Part shown: positions 55,157 through 64,000 of the stretch, one piece after another
Numbering within the stretch: the stretch's first letter is position 1
How the letters are laid out: each line of letters begins with the position of its first letter
NCBI RefSeq assembly: GCF_003977665.1
Contig: NZ_RYYV01000021.1
Span: 1-64,000, forward strand
Source of the DNA: Dyella choica
GTDB lineage: Bacteria > Pseudomonadota > Gammaproteobacteria > Xanthomonadales > Rhodanobacteraceae
Direction of reading: 5' to 3'
Length of the DNA: 64,000 bases
Notes under the pieces: model-generated
Seen by the model: the letters and a program-made list of their open reading frames with translations, nothing else
Database searches by the model: none
What the model was told of the DNA's origin: nothing
Translations under genes and position numbers: made by a program

Positions 55157-55870
55157 TCATCGGCAAGGCGCATCGCCCCGCCGCAACCTGAACACCAACG
55201 CCACCGGCACCTCAAGCGCCGTGCGATCGAAATGGGCTTTGGGCGGAATGTCCGCCGGATCCAGCATCGGTTCCAGCACATCCTCGATCACCAATCCCTG
55301 CGCCGCACACGCCGCATGCCAGTGGCTGTATAGATGCTGCGTATGCCGCACCGCATAACGCTGCCCGCCATGCTTGAAATCACGCTGCCAGCCCAACGCC
55401 GGCCCAATTGGATGCACGTCACTGCAAAGCACGATGCCGCCGGGCTTGGTGACGCGATGCAATTCGCGCAAGGCGTCGTGCAATTGCTCCAAATGCCCGA
55501 CGACCAACCCGCAAACGGTGAAGTCCGCCCAGGCATCCAGCACCGGCAACGACGTGATGCCGCCTAGCGCGAGACCGATGCCAGCGTCGAATCGGCGAGC
55601 GGTTAGTTCGGAATACGCACGCCGCAGCATCGCCGAAGAAAGATCCACGCCAATCGAGCGCGACGCGCCACGCCGCAACGCATGCAGCATGTAACGGCCG
55701 CTGCCGCAACCGACGTCGAGCACGTTCAAGCCATGCAGGTCTGCCGGCATCAGCGCGAGCATGGCGCGCTCTTCCGCCTGCATCACCGGGTTGTGCGCAT
55801 GCGCCGGATAGTTCGGTGCCCACAAGGTATACGCTTCCACCGGCGACAGTTCGGGCAAACGGGTCATCAT
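55157..55870 (-). CDS. SAM-dependent class I methyltransferase
   Basis: A 237-aa enzyme. LNVLDVGCGSGRYMLHAL is the SAM-binding motif I, followed by IGVDLSSAM and PGGIVLCSDVHP. It starts at 55870 overlapping the amidohydrolase stop (ATGATGA). Target unknown: a sugar, lipid or peptide. Confidence 0.87.
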   Translation of the reverse strand: MMTRLPELSPVEAYTLWAPNYPAHAHNPVMQAEERAMLALMPADLHGLNVLDVGCGSGRYMLHALRRGASRSIGVDLSSAMLRRAYSELTARRFDAGIGLALGGITSLPVLDAWADFTVCGLVVGHLEQLHDALRELHRVTKPGGIVLCSDVHPIGPALGWQRDFKHGGQRYAVRHTQHLYSHWHAACAAQGLVIEDVLEPMLDPADIPPKAHFDRTALEVPVALVFRLRRGDAPCR

Positions 55871-57102
55871 CGGTAACTCCCGCTTGCTGCCGCAAGCTCG
55901 TGCTCGACGCTGCCTGCCGCTGCAGCGCATTCAAGCCCCGGCTCCAACGCCAGCAGGGCCGGCTCTGCCAGCGCCCTGGCGAGCAGCTTCGGACTGCCAT
56001 CCAGCCGTACCAACACCGTATCCACTCCGGCCGCTGCAAACCATTCGGCAAAATCCGGGTCGGCGATACGCGGCATGCCATCGCGCACCACGGCGCGAAT
56101 CCGGCTGCGCTCGATACCGACCAGGCTGCGTACGGGATCGCCGCCCAGGTCTTCGACGACCACCAGGTCCGCCGCCGCACCAGGCTGCAGATGGCCGCGC
56201 GATGGCATGCGCAGGATGTGCGCCGCCTGCGTCGTCACCAGCGCGAGCAATTGCGATGGATCCAGTTCGTAGCGGTCGAGGGTGCCGGCCAATTCCTCCA
56301 GCAGGTCCCGCGCTCCGCTGAGCCGCGAATCGCTGCCCAGCGCGAGCCGGCCTGCGGCGCACAGGCGCCGCGGATCCAGCGTACGTCCCAGCAAATTCAG
56401 ATTGCTGCTTGGGCACCACACCACTGCGGCGGCTTGCGCAATTACACGCTCGATGTCCCGGCTGCTCAGGCCCACACCGTGGATCAGCACGCTGTTGCTC
56501 GCCAGGCAGCCGAGCTGGTCCAGCTGTGCCAATTCAGCGCACGCCACCGCATCGGTGCCTTCGGCAAGATGGATCAGCCACGGTTGATCCGCCGGGGTAG
56601 CGGCAAAGCTTTCCAGCGGCGGCGGACCATACCCGGGCCAGCCAAGCGCATAGCTCCAGCCGTAGTCGCGCAACAGTGCGACGGGAAAATCTTCCGCGTC
56701 CAGCACCGGATGCCAGGGATCGTGATGCGCCACGCAGGTGATACCGGCTAGCAGGTTTTTCAGCGCGCCGTGCCGCAGGCGCAAGGCTTTCGGCAGCTGC
56801 AGCGCGGCCATCACCTGCGCGTCCTGGAAGTGCGCCTGGAACGCACTGATCCACGCATAGCTGTTGGGAAACGGCGCTTCGGCGTGCAACGCAGGAACGG
56901 CGTTGACGTGCAAATGGTCGTGCGCGTTGATCAAGCCAGGGAAGATCAAGTGATCGCGCAGGTCCACGCGATACGCTCCGGGCGTCGGCGTGGATTCGAT
57001 GCGCCCTGCCCCGATCGACACTGAAGTTCGCGTCGCACCCACCGGCGTCACCGTGGCAGCGTGGCGCAAGTTGGTATGGGCCCGGGCCGGTAGCGCATCC
57101 AT
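55867..57102 (-). CDS. Amidohydrolase superfamily protein
   Basis: A 411-aa metal-dependent hydrolase. IFPGLINAHDHLHVN holds the first metal ligands (HxHxH-like), IHLAEGTDAVA and GSDSRLSGARD further metal or catalytic positions. Closest in feel to cytosine deaminase/atrazine chlorohydrolase-like enzymes that deaminate or hydrolyse cyclic amines. Unusual in a glycan operon. 5 bp after the upstream methyltransferase stop. Confidence 0.8.
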   Translation of the reverse strand: MDALPARAHTNLRHAATVTPVGATRTSVSIGAGRIESTPTPGAYRVDLRDHLIFPGLINAHDHLHVNAVPALHAEAPFPNSYAWISAFQAHFQDAQVMAALQLPKALRLRHGALKNLLAGITCVAHHDPWHPVLDAEDFPVALLRDYGWSYALGWPGYGPPPLESFAATPADQPWLIHLAEGTDAVACAELAQLDQLGCLASNSVLIHGVGLSSRDIERVIAQAAAVVWCPSSNLNLLGRTLDPRRLCAAGRLALGSDSRLSGARDLLEELAGTLDRYELDPSQLLALVTTQAAHILRMPSRGHLQPGAAADLVVVEDLGGDPVRSLVGIERSRIRAVVRDGMPRIADPDFAEWFAAAGVDTVLVRLDGSPKLLARALAEPALLALEPGLECAAAAGSVEHELAAASGSYR

Positions 57103-57107
57103 GGCTT

Positions 57108-57956
57108 TCAGCGCCGCTGCATCACGATCAGGAAGTGATCGCCCATGTCCCGCAGCCAGGGCAGCGCACCGAAGCGATCGTCAAGCCGGCCGAGTCGCTC
57201 GCACGCTCGCTGATGGCGGCGATAGAACTCCACCAGGTAGGGCGGCGGCATGAACAGACTCAGGGCGCGATAGCCGTTCAGCGTGAAATGGCGCACGAAT
57301 GCACGATAGAACTCGCGCGGCAGGTAATACTGCGTCCAGATCGTGTGGTGATTCATGCCCACTGCGGTCACGCCGCGCGTAGCGCGTATGCCGGCGCGCT
57401 TGATGCGCCCCTTGAACAGGTAATAACCCACTTCCCAAGGGCAGATCCGCCCGATCACCGAAAAGACCAGCTTGCCGCCGGGCCGTAGCAGGCGCGCGCA
57501 TTGGGTTGCAACATCGCCCAGATCCGGCGCGCAATTCAAGGGACCGAAATTGGAATAGATCCCGTCAAACCCACCTTCCAGCCGGTCAAGCTGGTGCACG
57601 CCGACGTGCACCGCCGCAACCTGCGCCTCTACACCTGCCGCGGCAGCACGAGCGTGCGTGCGTTCCACCATCCGCGGCGACCAGTCGCCGGCCACCACCT
57701 GGTAACCGTGTGATGCGAATTGAACCGCATCGATCCCCGTGCCGCAGCCGAGGTCGAGCAGGCGCGAGCCGGCAGGAATTTCATCGCGCACGCTGCTCCA
57801 CAGGGTCAGACGCATGCGCTGGATCAGCTCATTATTGCCACGCGGGCCATCATAGTCGGGGGCAACGCTGTCGAAAGCCCGCTGGGTATCGAGCAATTGC
57901 GCTTCACTCAGCGTTGCCGGATGGCTGCCTGTTTCCAGCTTGTAGGTACGGCTCAC
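57108..57956 (-). CDS. SAM-dependent class I methyltransferase
   Basis: A 282-aa enzyme beginning at a GTG (57956), with GGAG 6 bp upstream. No ATG is available in the right place; longer frames run into the Wzz-like gene. RLLDLGCGTGIDAVQFASHG is motif I; YSNFGPLNCAPDLG and LRPGGKLVFSVIG follow. Target unknown. Confidence 0.85.
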   Translation of the reverse strand: MSRTYKLETGSHPATLSEAQLLDTQRAFDSVAPDYDGPRGNNELIQRMRLTLWSSVRDEIPAGSRLLDLGCGTGIDAVQFASHGYQVVAGDWSPRMVERTHARAAAAGVEAQVAAVHVGVHQLDRLEGGFDGIYSNFGPLNCAPDLGDVATQCARLLRPGGKLVFSVIGRICPWEVGYYLFKGRIKRAGIRATRGVTAVGMNHHTIWTQYYLPREFYRAFVRHFTLNGYRALSLFMPPPYLVEFYRRHQRACERLGRLDDRFGALPWLRDMGDHFLIVMQRR

Positions 57957-58063
57957 TTCGGTCTCCGCCGGGTCGGCATGGGGCACCCGGTGAGTGCTGA
58001 TGAGTGGGTGGTTTGGTTGTATGGGGAGGCCTTGTGTCGCGCAGGCCGGGACCCAATCCCGGA

Positions 58064-58921
58064 CTAAGCGCCCGCGGCCAGATGGCGCACCTTGGCCGAT
58101 ACCGTCTTCCTGCGTCTGCGCGCATTCCTGGCCACTGCCGCGACCACCCCAAAAAACAGGCCCAGTACCACGCCCATACCGCCCGTCAGCACAGGATTGG
58201 GAAACACCGGATGTTCGGGCACGTACACCGGCCACATCAGCGAAGTGTCGTACGTATAAGTGGTATCGAGGCGAGCGAGCAGATCGCTGCGCGCTTGCTC
58301 CAGCGAGCGAATTTGGTCGTTCTTGCTGGTCATCAGCGCGAAGGCGAGATTGTCCTTGCCCTGGGCGACGGCCTGCTGCAATCGATCCCTTTCGGCCGTG
58401 ACACTCTGCAGATTGTTCTGAATCTCATCGAGACGCTGATGGGCAAGTTTGAGCTGCGCCGCTTCAAGCCCGCGATGAATGGCTTGCAGCTCGGCCACCG
58501 TCCCTTCAGCCAGTTCACGCGCCCGTTGCGGCGAATGCGCACGCACGCTGAGCTTGATCAGCGGTCCGGCATATGGCAGCGGCTCCAGCTTCAGGCTTTT
58601 GCGATAAAGACCCGCTTCGGGCGTATTCGGCGCGATGCCCATGCTTTGCAGCGCCTGATTCTGGAACGGTATCAGTTGCAGACGCTCAAGCACGCGCTGC
58701 AGCGGCTCGGCTTTCAGATCCTGCCCCGACGGTGCTGCGCCGACCTGGCCGATCTGGATCCAGGCGTTGGCCTGCCATTGCGGCTTGGTGGTGAACATGA
58801 AAGCAAGGGTGGCCAGCAGGACCAAGCCGAAGGCCGCCAGGAACCAACGCCACTCCAGGCGCAGCAGCCGCCACATGTCGATCAGGTAGATTTCGTCGGG
58901 TTGCATAGGTGTCGGGCTCAT
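58064..58921 (-). CDS. Chain-length determinant (Wzz-like) protein
   Basis: A 285-aa inner-membrane protein. TM1 WFLAAFGLVLLATLAFMF (residues about 22-40) and C-terminal TM2 (VLTGGMGVVLGLFFGVVAAV) with the Pro-rich HPVFPNP before it. A helical periplasmic middle (RDRLQQAVAQGKDNLAFAL) gives the Wzz fold. Sets polymer length in Wzx/Wzy synthesis. No kinase domain. The ATG at 58921 overlaps the Wzy-like stop. Confidence 0.85.
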   Translation of the reverse strand: MSPTPMQPDEIYLIDMWRLLRLEWRWFLAAFGLVLLATLAFMFTTKPQWQANAWIQIGQVGAAPSGQDLKAEPLQRVLERLQLIPFQNQALQSMGIAPNTPEAGLYRKSLKLEPLPYAGPLIKLSVRAHSPQRARELAEGTVAELQAIHRGLEAAQLKLAHQRLDEIQNNLQSVTAERDRLQQAVAQGKDNLAFALMTSKNDQIRSLEQARSDLLARLDTTYTYDTSLMWPVYVPEHPVFPNPVLTGGMGVVLGLFFGVVAAVARNARRRRKTVSAKVRHLAAGA

Positions 58922-60051
58922 GGGTAGGAATGCAAGGCATGCGATCTGTTCGGCAGTGACGCCGCCAGCAGCTGCAGCACCAGGCACACGCCGATGAAGC
59001 CGGCGTTGGTGAAGGTGTAGGCCTGCGGGGCGAACGGCGACATCACGCAGCAGTAGGAAATGCGCAGGAAAATCAGCAAGGGAAACAGCGATGCTGCCGG
59101 ATGCATGCGGCGCACGCTCCATGCCAGCAATGCATACAGGCCCACCATCGACAGCACCGCTCCGGCCGGGCCCCATGCCATCAGGAACGGGAAAAACTCG
59201 GTGCCGACGTTGATGTTCGACGCGTCAAGCGGGATGCCGGTGCCGGCGGTGGCGACCGAACCGGCGCCCGGCACCAGCTGATTGATCAGGAAAGTGGCAT
59301 TGCTGTAGTGCTTGGCGAGAATGGCGCCAAAGTTGTATGGGCCCGCACTTATATACAGCAGCAACCACTTGATGCCCGGCGGTGCAGCCCGATAGGTATC
59401 GCTGAACGGCAAGGTCACCGTATCCAGCGTCCCCGAACGCAGGATGCCCAGCACGGAGAACACGCTGGCACCGAGCAGGCCGATGAACACCACCGCCTTC
59501 CACGGCAGCGGCTTGGCCTCGCTCCGTCGCACCACCACCACGAAGGCCAGCGAAAACAGCGAAGCGAACAGACGGTTGCGATCGATCACCAGCACCGGGA
59601 ACGCCACGCCGATGAAGACCAACAAGTTGCGCAACCACTTGTTGCGTACGCACAGCATGCCGATCGGCGGCAAGGTCCAGCACATATCGGAGATATGCCG
59701 GACATGCTCGCGGCCGCCCTCCATCGTGGCGTAGGAAGAAGGGTTGTCCAGCAGAGGAATCGGAAACAGCAGCAGGTCCAGCAGGCAGAACACCAGGATG
59801 CCGGCAGCGTACGCCAAGGCCACGAACGATTCCCGCGTGCCCACATGGTTGCGCTGACGAAAGACCGGCATCGGCGGCAAACGCGGGCCGGCGAACACGT
59901 CGAACAGCAAAATACCCAGCGCGGTGATCACCAGCAGCAGCATGCCCTGCAGGTAATCGCCCGGCAGGTCGTAGCTGAGCAGCGTGAGGGCGCAAGCCAG
60001 CAGAATCGGCACGGCCAGGTAAACCGACGGCAGGCGCAGCAGCCGGCTCAT
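58918..60051 (-). CDS. O-antigen polymerase (Wzy-like) membrane protein
   Basis: A 377-aa protein with about ten membrane segments (VYLAVPILLACALTLLSYDL, FVALAYAAGILVFCLLDLLL, GAVLSMVGLYALLAWSV) and a large periplasmic loop with Arg (RSGTLDTVTLPFSDTYRAAP), as in Wzy/WaaL proteins. The ATG at 60051 overlaps the GT2 stop. Polymerase function is inferred from topology and neighbours. Confidence 0.8.
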   Translation of the reverse strand: MSRLLRLPSVYLAVPILLACALTLLSYDLPGDYLQGMLLLVITALGILLFDVFAGPRLPPMPVFRQRNHVGTRESFVALAYAAGILVFCLLDLLLFPIPLLDNPSSYATMEGGREHVRHISDMCWTLPPIGMLCVRNKWLRNLLVFIGVAFPVLVIDRNRLFASLFSLAFVVVVRRSEAKPLPWKAVVFIGLLGASVFSVLGILRSGTLDTVTLPFSDTYRAAPPGIKWLLLYISAGPYNFGAILAKHYSNATFLINQLVPGAGSVATAGTGIPLDASNINVGTEFFPFLMAWGPAGAVLSMVGLYALLAWSVRRMHPAASLFPLLIFLRISYCCVMSPFAPQAYTFTNAGFIGVCLVLQLLAASLPNRSHALHSYP

Positions 60052-61007
60052 GTTTTCTCCACCAGCCTGCCGGAGGGCGGCAGGCGAACTTTCGATGCCG
60101 CCAGCAGCGACAGATACGCCAGCATGTGGCAGCCGAGCAGGACCGAACGCTTTTGCAGGAAGGCGATCTTGGCGCTGATGTAATGCGATTGCGCCCTGAG
60201 CAAGGTGCGGTAAGGTTCGTCGAACAGCTCCACGCCACGCCGTGCGACCCGCCACGATTCGGTAAGGTTGACGATACGCGTGGCGGTATGCCTTGTCCTG
60301 CTCACATTCTTGCCGTGCAGGCGATAGGCACAAACCGGCAGGTCGATGAAGCCCAGCGCATCGCGCGCGGCGAGGCGCAGAAAAAAATCCCAGTCGTCGA
60401 TGCGCAGCCCTTCGGTCCAGCGGTCGACCGTTTCCAGCGCACTTTTCCTGAGCAAGGCGACCGGACCACCGATCGCCCAGTGGCTGATCACGGCGCGGCG
60501 AATGCCCTCGTCAGTCGCGTACAGGCGCTTGTCCGCCCCGTGCAGGTCGCGCATGCCGCTGTCGTGCAGCTTGTTGCCGTATTGGTCCACTACGATCGAA
60601 TCGCCGATCACCGCGCGCTTGCGCGGATGGTTCAGCAAATACTGCACCTGCGCTTCCAGGCCACCCGGCAACAGGTAATCGTCACTGGCACCCAGGCGCA
60701 GGAATTCACCATGCGCGCGCGCCGCCAATTCGTTCAACGTGGCCGCGATGCCTCGGTTCTGCTCCTGGTGCACGTATTCCACCCGCAACTGATCGCGGTA
60801 CCGGGCGGCCCATTCGGCAATGCGTTCACCGGTACGATCGGTGGAGCCGTCATCGATGATCACGATTTCCTTGGCCGGATACGGATCTTCCAGCACGCTG
60901 TCCAGGCAGCGCTCGACGTAGCGCTCGTGGTTGTAGGCCGGAATCAGCACGGATACCAGCGGCTTCACCGTGGCATTCACAGGCTTGTGGCTGGCTGCTG
61001 CCGTCAT
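60048..61007 (-). CDS. Glycosyltransferase family 2
   Basis: A 319-aa GT-A enzyme. LVSVLIPAYNHERYVERCLDSV and EIVIIDDGSTDRT hold the Asp used for NDP-sugar, with LRLGASDDYLLPGG as the DxD region and EGLRIDDWDFFLRLA as the catalytic-base region. Cytoplasmic, acts on the lipid-linked glycan. The ATG at 61007 overlaps the flippase stop by 4 bp. Confidence 0.92.
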   Translation of the reverse strand: MTAAASHKPVNATVKPLVSVLIPAYNHERYVERCLDSVLEDPYPAKEIVIIDDGSTDRTGERIAEWAARYRDQLRVEYVHQEQNRGIAATLNELAARAHGEFLRLGASDDYLLPGGLEAQVQYLLNHPRKRAVIGDSIVVDQYGNKLHDSGMRDLHGADKRLYATDEGIRRAVISHWAIGGPVALLRKSALETVDRWTEGLRIDDWDFFLRLAARDALGFIDLPVCAYRLHGKNVSRTRHTATRIVNLTESWRVARRGVELFDEPYRTLLRAQSHYISAKIAFLQKRSVLLGCHMLAYLSLLAASKVRLPPSGRLVEKT

Positions 61008-62254
61008 AACGCCCCCAGATAACGTCGCGCAACCACCACGTTGAACGCAAGGTAGAACAGATAGTTGACCGCGAAGGCATACATCGCGCCGATCAGCCCG
61101 AACGAAGCGGTGAAGACGTAGACCAGGGCCAGGTAACTGAGTGCGAACACGCATTCGGAGATCACGAACAGCCGCGTCATGGCCTTGGCCAGCATCAGGT
61201 ACGACAGCATGAACGAGGCGATCTTGATCACGTCGCCGAGCAGCTGCGGACCGTACAGCGCATTGGCCGCGGTGAAGTCCGCGCTGAACAGGATGCGCGT
61301 GACCCAGCCGCGCAGCGCATAGACCAGAGCCGCCAGAACAATCACTGCCGGCAGCAGGTGGCGATACGCATCGCGCAGCTCTGCCGTCAGCGATGCGCGC
61401 TCATGCGTGGAGGCCAGCTTGGGCAGGTAATAGATGTTGATGGCGGTGGTCAGGAACAGCAGATAGGCATCCGAGACCTTGCTTACCGCCTGCCAGTAGC
61501 CTACCTGTTCCCAGCCGAACTGCTGCGCCAGGTGATTGCGCACCACAATGTTGATCAATGGCGGCAGCAAGGCGGAGGTGAGCGTCATCACCGAGAAAGC
61601 CGCCAGCTTCAGGCTCATCTCGCGGTCAAAGTGCATACGCAGCATGCTGCGCTCGAAATAGGGGCTGCGCCGCCATGCCGGCAAGCCGACCACCAGCAAC
61701 AGCAGCTGCCCCACCACCAGCGCAAGCAGCACGCCATACAGATGCAGCCAGCGCGACAGACCCACCGCCATCACTACGCTGAGTGCCGAGCCAAGCACCT
61801 GGATGAAGGCCAGCCGCCGCACATCCATGAAGCCGTTGATCACGGCCAGGATGTAGTTCGCCAACGCAATGCCAAGCTGGGCGACCGCCAACACGCGGAT
61901 TAGATTTTCGTAGCGAATATCACCCAGCAGCCACCATGAGAGCTGCTTGCTCAACAACAATGCCGCGCAGCCCATCAGGCAGGAAGCAAACAGGGCGTAC
62001 CACAAGGCCGCCGCCAGCAGGCGTGAAAGTTTTTGGGTGTCGTGCCGGAATTCGGCCACGTATTTGACGATGCCCGCACTGATGCCACCACCTGCCAGCA
62101 CCGCCAGCAACGACATCAGGCTCATGAACTGGCCCAACCGGCCCACGCCCTCCGGCCCGGCCAGCCACGCCACCAGCTTGATCACCACCAGTCCGGCCAG
62201 CAGGCGCGCACCTGTGGCGAGGGTGGAGTAGAAGCCGGCGCGCACGATATTCAT
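61004..62254 (-). CDS. Wzx-like polysaccharide flippase
   Basis: A 416-aa integral membrane protein with about twelve segments ([61 protein letters not shown]). MOP superfamily; moves lipid-linked repeat units to the periplasm. It overlaps the aminotransferase stop by 4 bp. Confidence 0.9.
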   Translation of the reverse strand: MNIVRAGFYSTLATGARLLAGLVVIKLVAWLAGPEGVGRLGQFMSLMSLLAVLAGGGISAGIVKYVAEFRHDTQKLSRLLAAALWYALFASCLMGCAALLLSKQLSWWLLGDIRYENLIRVLAVAQLGIALANYILAVINGFMDVRRLAFIQVLGSALSVVMAVGLSRWLHLYGVLLALVVGQLLLLVVGLPAWRRSPYFERSMLRMHFDREMSLKLAAFSVMTLTSALLPPLINIVVRNHLAQQFGWEQVGYWQAVSKVSDAYLLFLTTAINIYYLPKLASTHERASLTAELRDAYRHLLPAVIVLAALVYALRGWVTRILFSADFTAANALYGPQLLGDVIKIASFMLSYLMLAKAMTRLFVISECVFALSYLALVYVFTASFGLIGAMYAFAVNYLFYLAFNVVVARRYLGAL

Positions 62255-63363
62255 ACGTGTCCCCCGAAGGACTGGCAGGCGGCGATGACGCGATTCACAT
62301 CCTCGTCGCGCAGGATCGGCCCGATCGGCAGGCTCAACACTTCATGGTGCAAGCGTTCAGTCATGGGCAGATGCACGTCATGCAACGCGGGATAAGCCGA
62401 TTGCCGATGGGGGGGAATCGGGTAGTGCACCTGGGCCTGGATGCCATGGGTCTGCAAGTGCCGCTGCAAGGCATCGCGTTGTGCGCAACGCACGACGAAC
62501 AGGTGCCATACATGCTGCTCTTCGTCCGGGATTGACGGCAGTTGGATCTGTGGATGATGAATGCCTGCGCGGTAGCGCTGCGCCACCTGGCGGCGGCGCG
62601 CGATGTCCTCGTCCAGATACTTCAGTTTTACCCGCAACAAGGCCGCCTGCAGCTCGTCCAGCCGCGAATTGACGCCCTGGTACAGATGCCGGTACTTCAC
62701 CTCGGAACCGTAGTTGCGCAAAGCTGCGACACGATCAGCCAGCTGCTTGTCGTTGGTGACTACCGCGCCGCCGTCGCCCAGCGCGCCAAGGTTCTTGGCC
62801 GGAAAAAAGCTGAAGCCGGCCGCGTGCCCGAACGCCCCAGCCCTGCGTCCGCCGCTCGACGCTCCGTGCGCTTGCGCTGCGTCTTCGATCAACAGCAACT
62901 GATGACGCCCGGCCAATTCGGCCAGGGCCGGCATGTCCGCCAACTGCCCATACAGATGCACGGCCATGATTGCACGTGTGCGCGGTCCGATCGCCGCCGC
63001 CACCCTGGCCGGATCGATATTGAAGCTGACCGGGTCAGGATCCACCGGCACCGGCACCAGGCGGTTTTCAGTGATGGCGAGGAAACTCGCGATGAAGGTA
63101 TTACCGGGCACGATCACTTCGTCGCCGTCGTACAGCACGCCCAGTGCTTTATAGGCTCGCAGGATCAGCGAAAGCGCGTCCAGGCCATTGCCTACGCCAA
63201 CGGCATGACTTACGCCACAATAATCGGCGAATTCCTGTTCGAAGGCGGCCAGCTCCTGGCCGAGGATATACCAGCCCGAATCGATGACGCGCGCGGCGGC
63301 CGCTTTCAGATCGTCGGCGTAGCGGGCATTGACGGCCTGGAGGTTGAGGAAGGGGATGTCCAT
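62251..63363 (-). CDS. DegT/DnrJ/EryC1 family sugar aminotransferase
   Basis: A 370-aa PLP enzyme converting a keto-sugar nucleotide to an amino sugar (e.g. dTDP-3- or 4-amino-deoxyhexose). [15 protein letters not shown] at the start, [23 protein letters not shown] and the Schiff-base Lys in [20 protein letters not shown]. First gene of a run of ATGA-overlapping genes. No dTDP-sugar synthesis genes are in the window. Confidence 0.93.
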   Translation of the reverse strand: MDIPFLNLQAVNARYADDLKAAAARVIDSGWYILGQELAAFEQEFADYCGVSHAVGVGNGLDALSLILRAYKALGVLYDGDEVIVPGNTFIASFLAITENRLVPVPVDPDPVSFNIDPARVAAAIGPRTRAIMAVHLYGQLADMPALAELAGRHQLLLIEDAAQAHGASSGGRRAGAFGHAAGFSFFPAKNLGALGDGGAVVTNDKQLADRVAALRNYGSEVKYRHLYQGVNSRLDELQAALLRVKLKYLDEDIARRRQVAQRYRAGIHHPQIQLPSIPDEEQHVWHLFVVRCAQRDALQRHLQTHGIQAQVHYPIPPHRQSAYPALHDVHLPMTERLHHEVLSLPIGPILRDEDVNRVIAACQSFGGHV

Positions 63364-63385
63364 ATCACACCGCCGGACGCGGCTG

Positions 63386-63487
63386 CTCCCTCCCCTGCTT
63401 GGCAGGAGAGGGTTGGGGTGGGGTTGCTTGAGCTTGCCGCGAGGTTGGCTTCACCCCACCCCACCTCTTCCTGCTTGCAGGAAGAGA
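63386..63487. repeat. Third inverted repeat family
   Basis: CTCCCTCCCCTGCTTGGCAG..GGTTGGGGTGGGG at left faces CACCCCACCCCACCTCTTCC..TGCAGGAAGAG at right, forming a large stem-loop between the partial GNAT-like gene and the aminotransferase gene. Distinct from the GTAG REPs; similar sequences are common in Xanthomonas and Burkholderia. Confidence 0.7.
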
Positions 63488-63555
63488 AAAGAAAGTACGC
63501 GCCCCTGTAAGCGGGAAAGGGAGCAGATCATGGCAAGCATTGAATTGCGGGCTCA

Positions 63556-64000
63556 TCACAGCACCCACTCATAAAAATCGTGCACTACGGCGCGCGCGCC
63601 GAAATACTCCTTCTGCGCAATCAAGCCACCGTTGAGAACCTGCCCTTCCTGCTCGGTCGAAATCCCGAACGAAAAGTATTGCCGGTCCGAATAAGTGCGC
63701 TCGATCAGCTCCGCCAACAGCAGATTCAAGGCATTGCACTCGCGTCCTTGTTCGGAAGCCGCCAGATACTGCGTGTGCACCACGCGGCCAAAGTCATAAA
63801 CCAGCGCCCCGGCCAGCAGGGCCTCTTCGCCACGTGCCTCGTGCAGCACGATTTGCTGCGGGAAGCGACTGCGCAGCAGGCACAGTTCCGCCAAGCTGTG
63901 GGTCGGCGCCACCGCGTGCCGGCGGTGCAACACCTCAGATAGCAGCGCATGAAAATCCGCCAGCTCAGTACCCCTCTGCAAACGGATCGCCGTTTTCCTC
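63556..64000 (-). CDS. GNAT/FemAB-like acyltransferase, partial
   Basis: C-terminal part of a gene whose start lies beyond the right edge; the frame stays open through 64000. Visible segments (FPQQIVLHEARGEEALLAGALVYDFGRVVHTQYLAASEQGRECNAL and YFSFGISTEQEGQVLNGGLIAQKEYFGARAVVHDFYEW) resemble the FemAB/GNAT-like proteins found in glycan clusters that acylate sugars. Likely a tailoring enzyme of the same cluster. A TTG at 63981 is not needed as a start. Confidence 0.75.
   Translation of the reverse strand, partial: RKTAIRLQRGTELADFHALLSEVLHRRHAVAPTHSLAELCLLRSRFPQQIVLHEARGEEALLAGALVYDFGRVVHTQYLAASEQGRECNALNLLLAELIERTYSDRQYFSFGISTEQEGQVLNGGLIAQKEYFGARAVVHDFYEWVL

Noticed and set aside
55816-56751. 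311-aa open frame antisense to the amidohydrolase
   Set aside because: Shadow of the amidohydrolase coding bias, no recognisable motif.
1-64000. CRISPR arrays, rRNA or tRNA genes
   Set aside because: No regularly spaced direct repeats or tRNA cloverleaf were noticed; the repeats seen are inverted REP, MITE-like or palindromic elements.

Overview
This window looks like chromosomal DNA of a high-GC gammaproteobacterium in the Xanthomonadales, most like Rhodanobacteraceae (Dyella, Frateuria or Luteibacter). That placement is inferred from the overall gene set, the GTAG-headed REP hairpins that resemble the SMAG repeats of Stenotrophomonas, and the TTTCTTTGGGTTACTTTTC hairpin repeats common in the group. 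No rRNA or tRNA gene, CRISPR array, integrase or transposase gene was found.

Layout. 1-528: long palindromic repeat ending in a REP hairpin. 525-4821: remnant or edge of a type III secretion (T3SS) locus: sctU, two divergent unknown genes, a GNAT acetyltransferase, a secreted unknown and a small EspA-like helical protein with a strong terminator. 5.0-7.9 kb: a GAF-GGDEF protein, then nsrR convergent with the NO-detoxifying flavohemoglobin hmp, which has a clear NsrR operator. 8.1-12.5 kb: an autotransporter whose passenger is a sortilin/BNR-type propeller. 13.0-20.2 kb: a secreted cupin, then a small Cys/His-rich secreted protein and a CusCBA-type copper/silver efflux operon. 20.2-21.3 kb: a dense nest of repeats (REP, two 184-bp MITE-like direct repeats and between them a second long palindrome inverted relative to the first). 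21.3-25.5 kb: a three-gene unit (cupredoxin-like protein, membrane GGDEF-EAL protein, beta-barrel). 25.6-36.6 kb: housekeeping and miscellaneous genes (PEP-mutase family, DUF1801, Sel1 repeats, M24 peptidase, ankyrin repeats, propeller lipoprotein, DUF3147, hydrolase, acyltransferase 3, DUF4349). 36.8-42.5 kb: an AaeXAB/Fua-like aromatic acid efflux operon with a divergent LysR gene and a palindromic operator between them. 42.5-45.5 kb: phosphatase-like, GNAT, zinc-ribbon membrane protein and peroxiredoxin genes.

45.6-64.0 kb is one large surface-polysaccharide/tailoring region. An ABC exporter and an HPr-kinase-like protein face a B12-radical-SAM enzyme and a nucleotidyltransferase-family protein. 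Downstream, a long, tightly overlapping minus-strand operon carries a sugar aminotransferase, a Wzx-like flippase, a GT2, a Wzy-like polymerase, a Wzz-like protein, two methyltransferases, an amidohydrolase, a second B12-radical-SAM enzyme and two GT4 glycosyltransferases. A GNAT-like gene runs off the right edge. This mixture of Wzx/Wzy machinery with two radical SAM enzymes and an HprK/NTase/ABC trio is the best candidate for an undescribed pathway.

The most striking non-coding result is that the GTAG head of the REP hairpins supplies the TAG stop codon of six separate genes (sctU and the genes ending at 3678, 35823, 42485, 42551 and 51313). All functional calls rest on reading the sequence and on family knowledge; no searches were run.
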